From CAVVXN01 sp963772585 (lineage in GTDB: Bacteria; Planctomycetota; PLA2; JAEUHO01), in assembly GCA_963772585.1 (NCBI GenBank), contig CAVYXV010000009.1, forward strand, positions 372,001 to 436,000: 64,000 nt of DNA. The letters run 5' to 3'. Each line of letters begins with the position of its first letter. Position 1 is the first letter of the stretch. A model generated the notes under the pieces. It was given only the letters and a program-made list of their open reading frames with translations. It had not been told where the DNA came from and ran no database searches. The position numbers and the translations under genes are program-made. Positions 26,318 to 35,903 of the stretch are shown piece after piece.

Positions 26318-26565
26318 GGAGGATCGCAGTCGCACCCCGGTGGGGGAGGTCAGGAGGATCCGCGAGAGAGACTGGCCCCCGGGGAGCACCCATGGAGGGG
26401 GCATGCCCAAGCCCCGCGACCGAGAACCCGCGGACTGGCCAGTGGGCCAAGGGGGGGGCACGATGGGCGTGTCGAGTACTCGTCAGGAATCGCTAGAATG
26501 TCCTGGTGTTCAGCTCGGGAGAACCCGCCTGAGGCCCTTGTCCGGTCTCCCGAGCGCGGGAGGGT

Positions 26566-27324
26566 TCAGCGCCCGGTGCGGGGCGGGGGAGCAGGCTCCT
26601 GCGAACTCGGGGGCGCGGCGCCTGGTTGCGGCGGGGGCGGCGGGGGCGGCGGTGGCGGCCAAACGAGGCGTCTGCCGGTAAGGCCTCGCAGGGCCGCCTC
26701 CAGCTGCCCTACCCTAGCACTCGCTCCGTCTGGGTGGGTGCTAGTAAGTTCGATGTGCCGGCGCACTATGGCTCCTGCCGCCTCGTGGCCAGCAATGCCT
26801 ATCAGCACGTCGGCAAGATAGGCGTAGTCCGCATCGGCTGGATTGCCATCAATCACGTGCTGGAGAACAGCGGACGCGCCGGCCAAGCCGGCACGTTCAA
26901 GCGTTTCAGCAGGCACGTAGGCTACCCGTGGATCCCCCCGAATTGCCAAGGGAAAGGTCATGCGGATATTCCGGGCGCACCAGACGAGTCCCACTTCGCT
27001 CTTAAGGACCCCCAGCAAGCGGATGGCGCGTACACGCAGAGGCCAGGGGCGGTCGCCACCGCCAATCTCCATGAGCTTGACGGTCGCAGCCTCTACCTCT
27101 CCTGTCAACTTCGTCGCGGCGATCTCAAGTTCTTCCGGCGTATGTGCCGCCGCGAGTTCGGCTGCTGCGCCCGCACCGGGGGCCTCGTCTTCCCCGTCGC
27201 CATTGGCGCTTCCCGGCATCAGCCCCATGAGCAACGCGAAGGCGAAGACCAACACAGGTCCGATAACGACGAGCCCTGGCCGACGGATCCCAATCCCGAG
27301 TGTAGCTTGCGTAAGATGCGGCAT
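26566..27324 (-). CDS. exported helical protein with polyproline C-terminus
   Basis: ATG 27324 overlaps the stop of the 1445-aa gene (TGATG). Residues 15-40 form a signal anchor (PGLVVIGPVLVFAFALLMGL). The middle is alpha-helical, HEAT-like at best (AATKLTGEVEAATVKLMEIG, AGASAVLQHVIDG). The C-terminus has about ten consecutive prolines followed by QPGAAPPSSQEPAPPP. It is the third gene of a coupled operon with two other envelope proteins; function unknown. Confidence 0.65.
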   Translation of the reverse strand: MPHLTQATLGIGIRRPGLVVIGPVLVFAFALLMGLMPGSANGDGEDEAPGAGAAAELAAAHTPEELEIAATKLTGEVEAATVKLMEIGGGDRPWPLRVRAIRLLGVLKSEVGLVWCARNIRMTFPLAIRGDPRVAYVPAETLERAGLAGASAVLQHVIDGNPADADYAYLADVLIGIAGHEAAGAIVRRHIELTSTHPDGASARVGQLEAALRGLTGRRLVWPPPPPPPPPPQPGAAPPSSQEPAPPPRTGR

Positions 27325-30300
27325 CACTGCGCTCCCAGAAGATACGTGTGTATGCCAAGTGCGATGTTCTGCACCTTCGTCCCGGCGGGTGTGCCGGGAG
27401 ATGCCGGTCGTTGGGAGTTGAAGACTGAGAAGATCAGCCATGCCCCGTGGGGTACTCCGGTGGCGCCGGTGATCGCGACTGTTGTGCCGTGCGAGGTTAG
27501 ACTCGGTGTGCCAGAAGACGACCATGCGCTGGTTCCGTCAAGGCTGTTTACCATCACCCAGTAGGGGCTGGCGTCGTAGGCGCCGTTGCCGTTGTGATCG
27601 GTGTACGGCTCTCCGGAATCCCAGGTGCCATTGCCGTTCTGATCCGTGAACGGCTCCAAGTTGTAGTGGAACACGGTGAATCCACACGTGGTGTTGCCGG
27701 CAGTGATCGTAACCGTGCGAGGTCCGGTCCAGCTGTAGCTCGGCTCGCAATAGCTGGGGCTGGCGGTATCCGGGGCGAGCCATCCATTCAAGCCGCAGCG
27801 GCTGTACTGCTCGGTGTGCCACAAGGCGTGGTTCGACGCACGGCTGCCGGACGAGCCGTTCCCGCCGGAGCTTCCGTCCAGGGTCACGCGGACAAAGGCT
27901 CGCGCATTCATGCGGTCAACGGCGAAAGCCGTGAACGGTCCCGTGGCGCTAGCGCCGAAAGGGTGTTGCGCTTCGCCAATGGGTATCCCAGGCGTGTCGT
28001 AGTTGTAGACGTATGCGTCGGTCGTGAGTTCATCGTCTTCCCAGGCTGGGTCACCAGTGGTAGAATCATCATTCGCCTCATCTAGATCCGTGGGGAAATT
28101 CCTCAACGTGTTCGGATCCACTTGAAAGGCGTGCGCTCCCTTGAACATGAACCAAGTGCGCGATTCGACTTGACGCGTGGTGTCGGCCCTCAGGTTAGGC
28201 CAGACAGACAGCACGTCGGCTGGCGACAGCGTCCAACGCTCGAGGATACGGCCACCGATATATGAGTCTCCGTGAGCCGGTGATCCGGTGCTCCAGTCAG
28301 CCCCGAAAAGGCCAGAGCCGTAGTACGCCCCCCCATTTGAGCGCCATGCCTCTAGAAAGTTATCAAGAGCCGTCGAGATCGGCGACGGTTTGGTGGTCTG
28401 CGTTGATTGGTACCAAACGTCCCCGGTGGCAGCCTGTGTGAACCAGACTGCGGTCGCCCGAACCCGGTCGAGCTGCATCCAGACGTTAGAATTGACGACG
28501 TGACCTTCATATCGGATATCGATGTCTCGGGCCGATGCGCTCGCGGCGCGCGCCTCGAGCCACCAAGTCTTCTCTGTGCTGCCAGCTTCATTGAAGCCGT
28601 TGATCCCCAGCGTCAGCGGGTCGATGCGCGTCTGCTTCTCTGAGTTGTTGTACGCGCGGATGTCGCCCGCCTCGATGCGGACCCGAACCTCAGAAAACAC
28701 GTCGGTCACGGGGTCGGGCTTGACCATCACGAAGCGCATCAGGTCCCTCTCTCCGGTCACGGAACCTATGTCGTCGCGATCGAGCGTCCCGTTCTCATCC
28801 GTGTCGTTGAGATTCGCTACAGTAACGGCCCCGCCGGATTCTTCAGTGGGCTCCAGAATCGACTGACCTCCGCTCCAGTTCTCTAGGCCATTGCTGATCC
28901 TAGCGTCTACGGCGACGACGGCCAGGCGGAGCCAGTCGAGCGCCAGCGTGCGGCCATCCGACGTGAGCCGAAGCTTGAGCGTCACCTCGCCCTTCGTTTG
29001 CGGGAGGATCTTGTAGGAGAGGAATCCTGACCCCGTGACGTCGGCTACGTCAAAGTCCGTTGACGTGTCGCTGGCGCCGAGGAACTCTGCGCCGCCGTCC
29101 GTGAGGATCCGGATCGTGCCCGCCCCCTCCTTCAGTAGTGTGACCGCCTTCGGGCTCCGCACGTCGGCGAGGTTGGGGTGCTTCGTGATGTGCAGGTCGT
29201 AGCCGTTCGTCTTGGCAGGCTCGCTGAGCAAGGTGACGAGTCCCGGCTTGATCTCCTCGGCCATGTCGTCGTCATCGTTGATCGTGCCGCTGTTATCACT
29301 GTCCACGTCGATCCCGAACTTCGTGAACGTCACGTACAGTTCGTCGAGCGCCTCGGGCACGTCCTCGTCCGTGTCGAGATGGTGCAGGAGGAAGAACTGG
29401 AGCGTCGTTGCCGGGCCGCCCAAGACGCATCCAAGATAGATGTCCACATCCGCACCACCCGCGTCGAGCGTCACCACCCAGCCGTCGAGCGACGGTTCGT
29501 ATTCCCACCGTGCCTGATGGCGCACGTCCTTCCAGAAGTTCAGGTTGGCAGCAAGCGCGCCCTCACTCCGGATGACGACCTTGTAGTCGGTGTAGTCGGC
29601 GCCGGCGACCGTTCGGGAGAGCAGTAGCCGGACCTTGCGCGCGTTCGCGTCGTCGACTGCGAGGTTGGGTGTGTTGCCCATTATGTCACAGTTCACGAGC
29701 ATCCCCGGCGCGTTGTCGCCCTCTTCGCAGTCTTCGTCCTCGTCGTCGGCGTCCCACAGGCCATCGTTGTTGACGTCGCCGACGACGTTGATGAAGTGGA
29801 CGGGGACCTTCTTGGTGATCGGCGTATTCGCGTCGGGGGGAGCCCCTTGCGCCGGCTTGTCTTCGTACTCGCGGATCTCATCGTCGAAGTCGATGGCGGC
29901 TGGCGTCCTCTGGATGACGCCGACGTAACCCCGGTACTTCAGGCAAACCGACTCCGGCTTGGTCGTGCTGCCGTCGGTGGCGAGCCAATGCCCCCGGGCG
30001 TCCTCGGGCCAGCGTGCCTCAGTCCAGTGGGACCAGGGGAAGGGGTCTGCGGCCCCGACCAGCTTTTGGTTGACGGTACTGACGTTGATCTCCTTGAAGT
30101 AGGGTTCCGCGTAGGGAGGCATCGGAACGGGCGGAGGAGCAGCAGGCGTTCCCGTGCCGTCCGCCTTAACCTCGATGCGCGCGGGATCATCGGTGCGGTC
30201 CGTCGTGCCCGCCACGGCCTTGGCGGCAAAGGCGAGCGTGCATTCATCGGGATCGCAGACAGGGTACTTCAACTCGTACTGCACCCGGCGATACCAGTAC

Positions 30301-31661
30301 TGCTTGAGGTTGGCTTCGGTCTCCGGTGCCTCGGGCCGGACCTCGATCTTCTTGAGCCCGATCACCGTACCCCAGCGAAACTGCATCACGCCCTCATCGG
30401 GCCAGTTCGGATCGCCGTAGATGAACGCCACGTTGGCCTGCGTGGGGATCCGCGCTTCAATCTCGATGTCCGCATAGCTACCGGAGAGCAGGGGGCCGCC
30501 GGTCCCGGACTTGCCCTTGAGCGGCACGGTCAGGATCCAGTTGCGCTGGATCCGGGTTGCGCCTGGGAACGGAGGCGGATCACGGAAACTGTGCCTCTTG
30601 ACGGCCAGATCCTCTGAGGGAGCAGGATCGTGAGACACGCCGCCCGGCCACTGCCATTGGCCGGGGGCGCCAGGAGGCTGCCCCTGGATGTACAGGTCGG
30701 GTGGTATGAAGCCGCCTACGCCTCCTCCCCACGGCACGTAGCTGATGTCGTACCGGTTCGGATCCGGGTAGGGACCGGGCCTACCCGGCTCGACCTCGCC
30801 GGACGCGATGCTGTAGCAGTGGACGTGAATCGGTACCGTAACGGATGAGTCGCTGGGGCCATGGAGCCAGAGGCGGAGGTGCTGGCAGTCCCGACCGTTC
30901 GCCATGATGGAGTCGGTCTGGAGCGCTGAACTTGGAAGGAGTTGCGACTGAGGCATCCACCGCGCGACGCGGACAGGCGGATTGAGGACCGAGGGCTGTC
31001 CGGTCCATGCCGTTCCCGCGCCCTCGTAGCGATCGTCGAATCCGAACATGGACTCGGCAGGAGGCTCTGAGAGACCCTGGAAGTAGTAGAAGCCGCCCTC
31101 TTCCAGGAAGTCTGGGCCTAGCCACCCATACCGAGGGTCGTATCCTTTGTACTGCGTGTTAGGGGGGACGGTCCCGCCCTTTTGGTCCTCGATCGTCGCA
31201 ATGTCGTAGAGGGCATAGTACGCCCAGTCCTTGAGAACGCCGTTCTGCCAGACCTCGACCTTGACCCACCCCGCCTGCGTCCCCTTGATCTTCGCGAAGT
31301 GCCCCTTGCCGGTGACGTAGCCGATCGGCTGTAGGATCGCATTCCCGACCATCGGGTCGCGAACGCCTGGAGGGGCCTGAGGAAGGAGAAGCCAGACTGG
31401 GGTCGGGTACTGCGGGATTGCGCTCAGCAGGTAGTAGAAGCCGCCGAGGGGGTGCTGGTACGTTCCGCCGCCGTGAAGCGGGGCGTTGTCTTGTTGCGGG
31501 ACGCCCAGCGCTGTGCGATCCCCCGGCTGCAGGGCGAACGCCGAGCGCTGGCCAAGGAACGAGAATACCGCGCTGACCGCCAAGGTGACCGCCGCACCGC
31601 GGCACAACTGCAACGCGCCTGCAGACCAAGCGAAGACGGCACTGCCGATGCGATTCTTCAT
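27324..31661 (-). CDS. giant secreted protein with calcium-binding DxDxDG loops (1445 aa)
   Basis: Residues 1-44 are a long signal peptide ending GQRSAFA. Acidic loops of the dockerin/EF-hand type occur at about 629 (DVNNDGLWDADDEDED), 784 (DVDSDNSGTINDDDD), 954 (NDTDENGTLDRDDIG) and 1339 (DQNGNGTWDSGEPYTDHNGN). The remaining sequence is beta-rich with many Trp and Tyr, without a recognised catalytic motif. It overlaps the neighbouring genes by 3-4 bp on both sides, so the three are translated together. GC is visibly lower than in the flanking phage genes. A surface or extracellular matrix role is likely but unproven. Confidence 0.75.
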   Translation of the reverse strand: MKNRIGSAVFAWSAGALQLCRGAAVTLAVSAVFSFLGQRSAFALQPGDRTALGVPQQDNAPLHGGGTYQHPLGGFYYLLSAIPQYPTPVWLLLPQAPPGVRDPMVGNAILQPIGYVTGKGHFAKIKGTQAGWVKVEVWQNGVLKDWAYYALYDIATIEDQKGGTVPPNTQYKGYDPRYGWLGPDFLEEGGFYYFQGLSEPPAESMFGFDDRYEGAGTAWTGQPSVLNPPVRVARWMPQSQLLPSSALQTDSIMANGRDCQHLRLWLHGPSDSSVTVPIHVHCYSIASGEVEPGRPGPYPDPNRYDISYVPWGGGVGGFIPPDLYIQGQPPGAPGQWQWPGGVSHDPAPSEDLAVKRHSFRDPPPFPGATRIQRNWILTVPLKGKSGTGGPLLSGSYADIEIEARIPTQANVAFIYGDPNWPDEGVMQFRWGTVIGLKKIEVRPEAPETEANLKQYWYRRVQYELKYPVCDPDECTLAFAAKAVAGTTDRTDDPARIEVKADGTGTPAAPPPVPMPPYAEPYFKEINVSTVNQKLVGAADPFPWSHWTEARWPEDARGHWLATDGSTTKPESVCLKYRGYVGVIQRTPAAIDFDDEIREYEDKPAQGAPPDANTPITKKVPVHFINVVGDVNNDGLWDADDEDEDCEEGDNAPGMLVNCDIMGNTPNLAVDDANARKVRLLLSRTVAGADYTDYKVVIRSEGALAANLNFWKDVRHQARWEYEPSLDGWVVTLDAGGADVDIYLGCVLGGPATTLQFFLLHHLDTDEDVPEALDELYVTFTKFGIDVDSDNSGTINDDDDMAEEIKPGLVTLLSEPAKTNGYDLHITKHPNLADVRSPKAVTLLKEGAGTIRILTDGGAEFLGASDTSTDFDVADVTGSGFLSYKILPQTKGEVTLKLRLTSDGRTLALDWLRLAVVAVDARISNGLENWSGGQSILEPTEESGGAVTVANLNDTDENGTLDRDDIGSVTGERDLMRFVMVKPDPVTDVFSEVRVRIEAGDIRAYNNSEKQTRIDPLTLGINGFNEAGSTEKTWWLEARAASASARDIDIRYEGHVVNSNVWMQLDRVRATAVWFTQAATGDVWYQSTQTTKPSPISTALDNFLEAWRSNGGAYYGSGLFGADWSTGSPAHGDSYIGGRILERWTLSPADVLSVWPNLRADTTRQVESRTWFMFKGAHAFQVDPNTLRNFPTDLDEANDDSTTGDPAWEDDELTTDAYVYNYDTPGIPIGEAQHPFGASATGPFTAFAVDRMNARAFVRVTLDGSSGGNGSSGSRASNHALWHTEQYSRCGLNGWLAPDTASPSYCEPSYSWTGPRTVTITAGNTTCGFTVFHYNLEPFTDQNGNGTWDSGEPYTDHNGNGAYDASPYWVMVNSLDGTSAWSSSGTPSLTSHGTTVAITGATGVPHGAWLIFSVFNSQRPASPGTPAGTKVQNIALGIHTYLLGAQ

Positions 31662-32947
31662 CTGCCACCTCCCTCGTCACCGGGCCTCAGGCCAAACGAA
31701 GCGCGCAAACGCTCCCGAGCCCCTAGAGCGACTCTCGCATCCTTGGCGAGAGCTGTCGCATACGCAGCGAGAACCCGGAGCTCACGGGCGTCCGGATCCC
31801 CCCGCTCCTTCCGGTCAATGATCCACCAGGCCCATGCGGTCACCTGGACGGCCGAGCCTCGCTCTGCGATCGCTTGACCGATCATCGAGAGGGCGCTGAC
31901 GTCCTTGCGAGAACGTAACGAGCCTCCGAGGCGGATCCGCGCGATGTCCCAGTGGTCGAGTAGCCGCAGCAGTGCGTCCAGTGTGTCCGCATCGCCGATG
32001 CTCAGCACTAGGACGAGGGCGGCGTCGTCACCGGCATACGAACCGTTGGGCGACCAAGCCGTCTCGAGTTGTGTCTCGAGGATGGTCCTGATCGCCTCGA
32101 TGTCGTCTTGCGCCTCGGGGAGAGAGAGGAACCCAGGCACCGCGACGCACCACTTCTCCCCGATCTGGCGACGGAGTGCCGCCCAAGAACCGCGATCTGT
32201 ATCACGACCGGTCGCCACAATGAGTTCGCGGTGCATCGCCAGCGCCGCGAGGCACGCTTCCTTCACCCTCTCCGCCAACTCACGGTCTCCGTCCACAACT
32301 TTCGCGCGCGCAGCGAGAGCGGTGCTCGAGAGCGCGCGGGTGTAGGCACCGATCTGGAACGTCGTCCGAGGGACCGCAGCGCGCGCGGAGAGAAGCGGAT
32401 CGAGCATCTCAGGCCGTGGATGCATGTGCAGGTAGTGGAGGAGGGCTTGCTGCTCTCCGTTGGGAATGCGCGCGAACTGTGCTAGGTAGCCCGCGACTTC
32501 GTCCGAGGGCGGGTTCGATCGCAGGTGCCATGCCAGGTTCCCGCCGGTGTACTGCGGCGGCGGCGGCGGGTCCTTCCAAGCGGCGGCGTCGTAGGGCAAC
32601 TCCGCTTCCACCGACGCCAGCGGGGTAATCCGCACGCGGTCCCGTGGTTCGCGGCCCACCAACACCGGCCCTTGTCCATCAGCGGCTGGCCGCGGAGCAC
32701 TTTGTTCTTGCGGTGACCGCGTAGGAGTGGCCACGCGATCATCTCCGAGCGCTAGCGGCAGTGCGCTGGGTTCATCACCGCCTCGATCCATCTTGCCAGG
32801 AGGATCGATGAGCGCCGGCGTCGAGGCCTTGAGAAGCGCAACGGCTCCGCCGACGCCGGCACCAACGAGAGCGATCAGCAGGACGTATCTCGACGTCCCC
32901 CGCCCTCGACCCGGAGCCCGGGCTGCATCGTCCTCTGCGGCCCTCAT
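31658..32947 (-). CDS. membrane-anchored helical protein, first gene of secreted-protein operon
   Basis: A 429-residue protein. Residues about 20-42 form one membrane span (YVLLIALVGAGVGGAVALL) after a basic stretch, so most of the protein is likely periplasmic. Residues 130-425 are alpha-helical, with pairs resembling tetratricopeptide or HEAT repeats (DALLRLLDHWDIARIRLGGS). The start of the next gene overlaps its stop (ATGA). It may anchor or assist export of the giant protein downstream; this is inferred only from coupling. Confidence 0.65.
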   Translation of the reverse strand: MRAAEDDAARAPGRGRGTSRYVLLIALVGAGVGGAVALLKASTPALIDPPGKMDRGGDEPSALPLALGDDRVATPTRSPQEQSAPRPAADGQGPVLVGREPRDRVRITPLASVEAELPYDAAAWKDPPPPPQYTGGNLAWHLRSNPPSDEVAGYLAQFARIPNGEQQALLHYLHMHPRPEMLDPLLSARAAVPRTTFQIGAYTRALSSTALAARAKVVDGDRELAERVKEACLAALAMHRELIVATGRDTDRGSWAALRRQIGEKWCVAVPGFLSLPEAQDDIEAIRTILETQLETAWSPNGSYAGDDAALVLVLSIGDADTLDALLRLLDHWDIARIRLGGSLRSRKDVSALSMIGQAIAERGSAVQVTAWAWWIIDRKERGDPDARELRVLAAYATALAKDARVALGARERLRASFGLRPGDEGGGR

Positions 32948-33117
32948 CGGACCTCACGCCCTGCGGCGCGACGGGCAGGTATCGCCCTGCCCGCGCGGCA
33001 ACACCAAGATCTCTACCACGACGCCGCGTAGCTGGTCAAGCCGGAGACAGGTCGCGCTCAGGTCGCGCCGACGATGGCCCTGGCGGCGCTGACGCAAGTG
33101 CTGGACAGCTGGCTACT

Positions 33118-34137
33118 TCAGGCGCGCCGGACGGCCTTCCCGACCGCCTCCGCCGCCCGCCGCAGCCGCTCGTCGTCAGTATGGAGATACCGCAGCGTGA
33201 CCACGCTCCCCGGCCGGTGCCCGAGCATGCGGCCGATCGTGGCCACGTCGACCCCCGCGGCGGCGAGGAGGGTGGCTGCGCTGTGGCGAAGGCGGTGCCA
33301 GCCGCCCCGTGGGACGCCGGCCTTGTCGCAGAGGCGGTGGAGGGCCTTCCCGAGCGAGGAATCAGACTTCGGGAGCCTCGGGCAGACGAGCCCGGAGCGG
33401 CGGCGGTGACGCCCGAGGACCTCGGCGAGCGACGGCGAGATCGGGAGGCGCAGCGCCCGGCCGGTCTTGTGCCGGGGGCGCGTGACGAGGCCGGCGTCCA
33501 GGTCGACCTCCTTCCAGGTCAGCGCCCGGAGGTCGGCCCGGGAGAGCCCGGCGAAGAGGGCCAGGGCCACGGGGACCTCCAGGTAGTGACCGCGGGCGGC
33601 GTCGAGGAGGTTCCGGGCCTGCTCGGCCGTGAGCGCCTCGGGCTCGTCGGGGGGGCGGAGGCGCGGGGGCTTGTAGCCGGCGACGAAGTCCCCGCAGGCG
33701 ATCCCGACCTGGTCGCACCAGGACACGAAGCGGCGGTAGACGCCGACCGCGTTCCGCACCCGCGTGGTCGCCCAGCCGCGTTCGGCGAGGAGCGTCTCGA
33801 GGTGTGGGCGGGCCCACTCCGAGAGCGGTCGGTGGCCCCAGGCGTCGAGGAGGGGCTTCAGCTTGTCGCGGTCGTGGGCGACGGTGCCGTCGCGCCGGCC
33901 TGAGGCCTTCAGGTGTCGCAGGTAGTCCTCGACGGCGCGCGTGGGCGTGACGATGCGCTTCTCGCGGCGCGTGCGCTTCCCCGCGTTCATGGCGGCGAGC
34001 TCGTACTGCGCCTCGTCCTCGGTGACGGCGCCGAGCTGGCGCGCGCGGACCTTGCCCTTGCGCCCGCCCTCCCGCCACTCGATGGCCCAGGTGGTGATGC
34101 CTGAAGAGCGTTCGGTACGGGATCGGAGCCAGGGCAC
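33118..34137 (-). CDS. int: phage tyrosine recombinase (second integrase)
   Basis: GTG 34137, with GGAGG nine bases upstream, gives 339 residues. The core-binding domain spans about 60-155 (VEDYLRHLKASGRRDGT). Catalytic residues: Arg in GLSRADLRALTW (about 199), His-x-x-Arg in GWHRLRHSAATLL (about 282), His in MLGHRPGS (about 303) and Tyr in TLRYLH (about 312). It differs from the integrase at 8467 throughout, so the region has had at least two integrating elements. Upstream lies the DUF6572 gene on the same strand. Confidence 0.92.
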   Translation of the reverse strand: MPWLRSRTERSSGITTWAIEWREGGRKGKVRARQLGAVTEDEAQYELAAMNAGKRTRREKRIVTPTRAVEDYLRHLKASGRRDGTVAHDRDKLKPLLDAWGHRPLSEWARPHLETLLAERGWATTRVRNAVGVYRRFVSWCDQVGIACGDFVAGYKPPRLRPPDEPEALTAEQARNLLDAARGHYLEVPVALALFAGLSRADLRALTWKEVDLDAGLVTRPRHKTGRALRLPISPSLAEVLGRHRRRSGLVCPRLPKSDSSLGKALHRLCDKAGVPRGGWHRLRHSAATLLAAAGVDVATIGRMLGHRPGSVVTLRYLHTDDERLRRAAEAVGKAVRRA

Positions 34138-34247
34138 GAGAGACGACCTCCGGTGTGGAACCCGGACAGTACCTCGGGCCGGGGACAGCCTGGAATAGGC
34201 GTCTGCGGGCGGAATGACCCTCGGTCTCGTGGGCCCGGCTGCGCTCT

Positions 34248-34580
34248 TCAGTCCACCTTGTCCAGGTCGACGGTCCTGAGCCCGATCCCCAGATTCGCCA
34301 GCTGGCCGCCCAGGCGCTCGATCAACGAGAGGTCGGGCCCGTCCGGAGGGCCGGCGTGCGCGATCTCGATGTAGGGGACGTGCTGCGCGAGGTTGGGGTG
34401 CTGGCGCCCGAGCTGGCCGGACTTCACGAACCGGACGTACGCGTTGACCTTCGCGGTCAACGCCTTGATCAGGTCCGGTTCCCGCTGGAACGGCCCGGGG
34501 ATCACCAGGCCCAGGTAGACCTTCCGCGCGCCGTCGTCGGTGGTGATCCGGTCGATCGTGTCTGCGTCGTAGACGGTCAT
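34248..34580 (-). CDS. DUF6572-like small protein
   Basis: A 110-residue product from ATG 34580: MTVYDADTIDRITTDDG, VYLGLVIPGPF, KALTAKVNAYVRFVKSGQL, VPYIEIAHAGPPDG. This matches my memory of DUF6572, a family with no known function that is scattered in accessory genomes. It lies upstream of the second integrase, on the same strand. Confidence 0.6.
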   Translation of the reverse strand: MTVYDADTIDRITTDDGARKVYLGLVIPGPFQREPDLIKALTAKVNAYVRFVKSGQLGRQHPNLAQHVPYIEIAHAGPPDGPDLSLIERLGGQLANLGIGLRTVDLDKVD

Positions 34581-34601
34581 GGCACTCCGGAGCTGGTGGG
34601 G

Positions 34602-34935
34602 GGGGCACGCGTCCTCGAGCCCCAGAGCAAGCTGGCCACCACGCGCTGGTGGCACACCACGACCCTGCCCACGCTCATGGGAGTCGGCGATGCCACGGAG
34701 GACGATCTCTACGCCGCCATGGACTGGCTGCTCGGGCGACAGGAGGCGATCGAATCCAAGCTGGCAGGCCGCCACCTCGAACCGGGCGGCCAGGTGCTGT
34801 ACGACCTGTCCTCGAGCTACGTCGAGGGCTCGCATTGCCCCCTGGCTGCGCTCGGCCACAGCCGGGACGGCAAGAAGGGCAAGCCGCAGGTCAACTACGG
34901 CCTGGTCGTCAACCGCGAAGGCTGTCCCGTGTCGG
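34602..34935 (+). pseudogene. IS1634/IS4-type transposase fragment
   Basis: One frame reads RVLEPQSKLATTRWWHTTTL, DDLYAAMDWLLGRQEAIESK, VLYDLSSSYVEGSHCPLAAL and KGKPQVNYGLVVNREGCPV. These are the middle of an IS1634-group DDE transposase, including the first catalytic Asp in YDLSSSY. Both ends are missing, so this is an insertion-sequence scar. Confidence 0.8.
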
Positions 34936-34944
34936 TCCCCGGTC

Positions 34945-35055
34945 GTCGTGCTTGCCGATCCGGCCCTCGCATCCGCACGGGCACGCCGGGTCCTCGTCGA
35001 TGGCGAAGCCGTGGAACACGCCCCCCGCGTAGAGAGCCCGGTGCTCCCGGAACCG
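34945..35055 (-). pseudogene. inverted C-terminal fragment of the 66-aa phage gene
   Basis: The reverse strand reads EHRALYAGGVFHGFAIDEDP, matching the C-terminus of the proteins at 5393 and 45467. It points away from the adjacent 104-aa gene fragment, whereas intact copies are collinear, so a local inversion or recombination took place beside the transposase scar. Confidence 0.6.
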
Positions 35056-35179
35056 GCTCGTGGTCTGGAAGATCGCGCGGCAGATCCGGATCGACCGCCG
35101 CCTGCCGGAGGGCGAGGTCGTTCGGGTGACCTTGCACGACCGGGACGGGCGGGTGCTGTTCGAGGGGGAGGTCAGGTAG
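35051..35179 (+). pseudogene. 3' fragment of the 104-aa phage gene (left border of slot B)
   Basis: Reads NRLVVWKIARQIRIDRRLPE and ends RDGRVLFEGEVR at TAG 35179, the same end as the intact copy at 45981. Cargo genes begin 140 bp downstream. Confidence 0.75.
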
Positions 35180-35319
35180 TGGACCTGGCTTGGCACGACA
35201 CCACCCGCCCGCCGGCTCCGCTGCCCGCGGCGTCCCAATTAGCAGCGAGCTTACCCCAACCAGGGAAGCGCCCTACCGACTCTCCGCGTATGATCATTGG
35301 CACTGTGGAAGGAGCTCGT

Positions 35320-35469
35320 ATGCGCCTCACCATTCTGTTTGCCCTGTTGGTCCTGCTTGGAGCAGCGGGGTGCGTAGCACCACGTCCCCAGTCTGAGGAC
35401 CCGACCAGTCCCCCGCTTCGCGTCAGCAGCTCGCCGCCGGCGCAGCAGCGACCGCCTGGCATCCCCTAG
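35320..35469 (+). CDS. small lipoprotein (49 aa), cargo of slot B
   Basis: ATG 35320 with GGAAGGAG upstream. MRLTILFALLVLLGAAGCVA is a lipoprotein signal with lipobox LGAAGC (Cys 18). The remaining 30 residues are Pro/Ser-rich and unstructured. Function unknown. Confidence 0.55.
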   Translation: MRLTILFALLVLLGAAGCVAPRPQSEDPTSPPLRVSSSPPAQQRPPGIP

Positions 35470-35903
35470 GGCCAACCCTGGGTGATGCCCTGCGCGGGGG
35501 CCGTCCGCGCTCCCCGCTCTGCCGGATCCCTGGGTGGCTGCCTGAGCGTCCAAAGCGAACGCCGAAGTTCGAGCATGACAGCCCCCCCCTTGAGGAAGGC
35601 CCGGACCACGAGCCCGCGCCTTCCGAGCCGAGGCTTGTACCAATCGACCAGTGTGGCCTCCGCCTCCGAGGCGACGGTGTTGCGTGGGAGGAATCGCTCC
35701 ACGGGAGCGTGTAGTGATGTACGGGAGGGGAAACGGGATGGTGGCAACGGCCCGGGAGGCAAACCCCCTTGGATGAGATTAAGAGACTGTTCAGGCCCCG
35801 AGATCCATGACAGAGCTGTGACAGGGGGGGGATTCTGCCATGGCGGCTGAACGAGGTCTGCCCGTGTGGGGGAGGCTCGACGGCCGGAGAAGGAGAAGAC
35901 CAG
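35470..35903. other. 434-bp interval without a convincing gene
   Basis: Six-frame reading gives only short frames. A 98-codon reverse frame (35466-35762) has no ribosome site or recognisable motif. GGAGAAGGAGA just before 35904 is the ribosome site of the matrixin gene. Confidence 0.4.

Noticed and set aside
35466..35762. 98-codon reverse frame
   Set aside because: No ribosome site, no motif, and located in a scarred interval; composition alone is not convincing.
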